Assembly (NCBI GenBank): GCA_902492755.1
Contig: CABUNB010000051.1
Coordinates: 1 to 14,450 of the forward strand
Length of the DNA: 14,450 nucleotides
Direction: 5' to 3'
Source: an uncultured Collinsella sp.
GTDB taxonomy: Bacteria > Actinomycetota > Coriobacteriia > Coriobacteriales > Coriobacteriaceae
Shown piece after piece: positions 13,248 to 14,450 of the stretch. The notes beneath the pieces were generated by a model that had not been told where the DNA came from, made no database searches, and was given only the letters and a program-made list of their open reading frames with translations. Position 1 is the first letter of the stretch. Every line of letters begins with the position of its first letter. A program made the position numbers and the translations under genes.

Positions 13248-14450
13248 TTGCGCGTTCCGTATCAAGACTGTTTTCATTTAATTGAGCCGCTGCTCGCCAA
13301 GGTCGAAAAGCCGAGCCGCTATATCGATCACGAGTGGGGTACGCTTTCCAAGGCCGATGCCGATTATCGTTGCTGCCTGATTTATCCGGATGTATACGAG
13401 GTCGGTCTGCCCAACCAGGGTATCGCCATCCTCTACAACATCCTTAACCAGGCCGAGGGCATTTCCTGCGAGCGCGGCTATGTGCCGTGGCCCGACATGG
13501 GCGACGCCATGCGCGAGGCGAATATTCCGCTGCTGTCGCTCGAGGGCGCGGCGCCTGTGGCCTCGTTCGATATCGTCGGCATGCATGTGCCGCACGAGAT
13601 GGCCGTCACCAACTTCCTCGAGGCGCTCGACCTCGCCGGCATTCCGCTGCTCGCGGCCGACCGCACCGAGGACGATCCCATCATCATTGCCGGTGGCCCC
13701 TCGGTCTATAACCCCGAGCCGTATGCGGCCTTCTTCGATGCCATCCTCATCGGCGAGGGCGAGGAATCGCTGCTCGAGACCTGCCAGCTGCATCGCCGCC
13801 TGCGTGACGAAGGAGTCCCGCGCGCGCAGATTGTTGAGCAGCTTGCATCCATTGCCGGCAACTACGTGCCGTCGCTCTATGAGGTTCGTCACGACGAGCC
13901 CTGCTCGCCGCATGGCTACACCGTGCCGCGTGAGGGCAAGGATGCGCCGACCGTGGTCTACAAGCGCGTCGTCGAGGATTTCGGCGCCACGAATCCGCTG
14001 TCGCAGTCGTGCGTACCCTATGCGCAGCTGGTCCACGATCGCTTGTCTATCGAGATTCTGCGCGGCTGCGCCCGCGGCTGTCGTTTTTGCCAGGCCGGTA
14101 TGACGTATCGCCCGGTGCGCGAGCGTTCGGCCGACCAGATCGTCTCGTCGGTGATTCAGGGTCTGGAAAAGACCGGCTATGACGAGGTGTCGCTGACCTC
14201 GCTCTCCACGACCGACCACTCCTGCATTCGCGACGTTCTCGGCAGGCTCAACCGTCGCCTGGAGGATACGGGTATTCGCGTGTCTATTCCGTCGCAGCGC
14301 CTGGATTCGTTTGGCGTGGATATGGCCGAGTCGGTCGCCGGCGAAAAGAAGGGCGGCCTGACGTTCGCACCCGAGGCCGGCAGCCAGCGCATGCGCGACA
14401 TCATTAACAAGAACGTGACCGAGGAGGACCTGGACCGTGCGGCCAAGGCG
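13248..14450 (+). CDS. TIGR03960-type B12-binding radical SAM protein (partial)
   Basis: The reading frame is open for 401 codons to the window end, so the C-terminus is missing. It starts at TTG 13248 after AGGGG. The first 200 residues fit the B12-binding-like domain of this family: CLIYPDVYEVGLPNQG, FDIVGMHVPHEMAVTNFLEAL, PIIIAGGPSVYNPEPYAAFFDA and ILIGEGEESL. The radical SAM iron-sulfur motif CxxxCxxC is at Cys274, Cys278 and Cys281 (RGCARGCRFCQAG). EVSLTSLSTTDH and GGLTFAPEAGSQRMRDIINKN follow, as in the family. The substrate of TIGR03960 proteins is not known. They are commonly followed by a DUF2344 protein and ribonuclease E/G, often near rplU-rpmA and close to mre/rod genes in Clostridia, so those genes may lie just beyond the window. 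Confidence 0.9.
   Translation, partial: MRVPYQDCFHLIEPLLAKVEKPSRYIDHEWGTLSKADADYRCCLIYPDVYEVGLPNQGIAILYNILNQAEGISCERGYVPWPDMGDAMREANIPLLSLEGAAPVASFDIVGMHVPHEMAVTNFLEALDLAGIPLLAADRTEDDPIIIAGGPSVYNPEPYAAFFDAILIGEGEESLLETCQLHRRLRDEGVPRAQIVEQLASIAGNYVPSLYEVRHDEPCSPHGYTVPREGKDAPTVVYKRVVEDFGATNPLSQSCVPYAQLVHDRLSIEILRGCARGCRFCQAGMTYRPVRERSADQIVSSVIQGLEKTGYDEVSLTSLSTTDHSCIRDVLGRLNRRLEDTGIRVSIPSQRLDSFGVDMAESVAGEKKGGLTFAPEAGSQRMRDIINKNVTEEDLDRAAKA

Noticed and set aside
1..14450. Novel defence, CRISPR or mobile system
   Set aside because: All genes are housekeeping or membrane proteins in conserved order; there are no repeat arrays, transposases, nucleases or toxin-antitoxin pairs.

Overview
The window is a dense, almost entirely plus-strand stretch of chromosomal housekeeping DNA from a high-GC bacterium. 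Gene order, codon use, frequent TTG starts and the family mix fit the Coriobacteriia, most likely Collinsella or a close relative. That assignment is from recognition of the proteins, not from a search. No mobile element, phage gene, CRISPR array or defence system is visible, and no gap without a gene is longer than about 130 bases.

Left part (1-3001): a short upstream stretch with a perfect 16-bp palindrome, a well-formed promoter, a tRNA-Arg(CCG) gene with its own intrinsic terminator, and then a large P-type cation ATPase of the CtpE (Ca2+-ATPase-like) type starting only about 30 bases after the terminator. The ATPase carries an unusual 99-residue polybasic C-terminal tail.

Middle part (3105-6213): three genes that share a neighbourhood. 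The first encodes a double zinc-ribbon, single-pass membrane protein. The second encodes a cyclophilin-type peptidyl-prolyl isomerase with a clear promoter. The third, 11 bases later, encodes a TPR protein with one membrane segment and a small extracytoplasmic domain. The zinc-ribbon and TPR proteins have the same plan: cytoplasmic interaction module, one membrane helix, outer domain.

Right part (6329-14450): the cell-elongation (elongasome) operon mreB-mreC-mreD-mrdA(PBP2)-rodA, followed without a break by a DUF697-containing protein of unknown role and a TIGR03960-type B12-binding radical SAM protein that runs off the window. MreB filaments, the MreC/MreD membrane partners, the RodA glycosyltransferase and the PBP2 transpeptidase together direct lateral peptidoglycan synthesis in a rod-shaped cell. 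Gene spacings of 7-21 bases, each with its own Shine-Dalgarno sequence, imply one transcript. Four genes (TPR, mreB, mreC, radical SAM) start with TTG.

The least explained items are the DUF697 protein inside the elongasome operon, the second N-terminal membrane helix on PBP2, the polybasic tail on the ATPase, and the paired single-pass zinc-ribbon and TPR proteins upstream of mreB.
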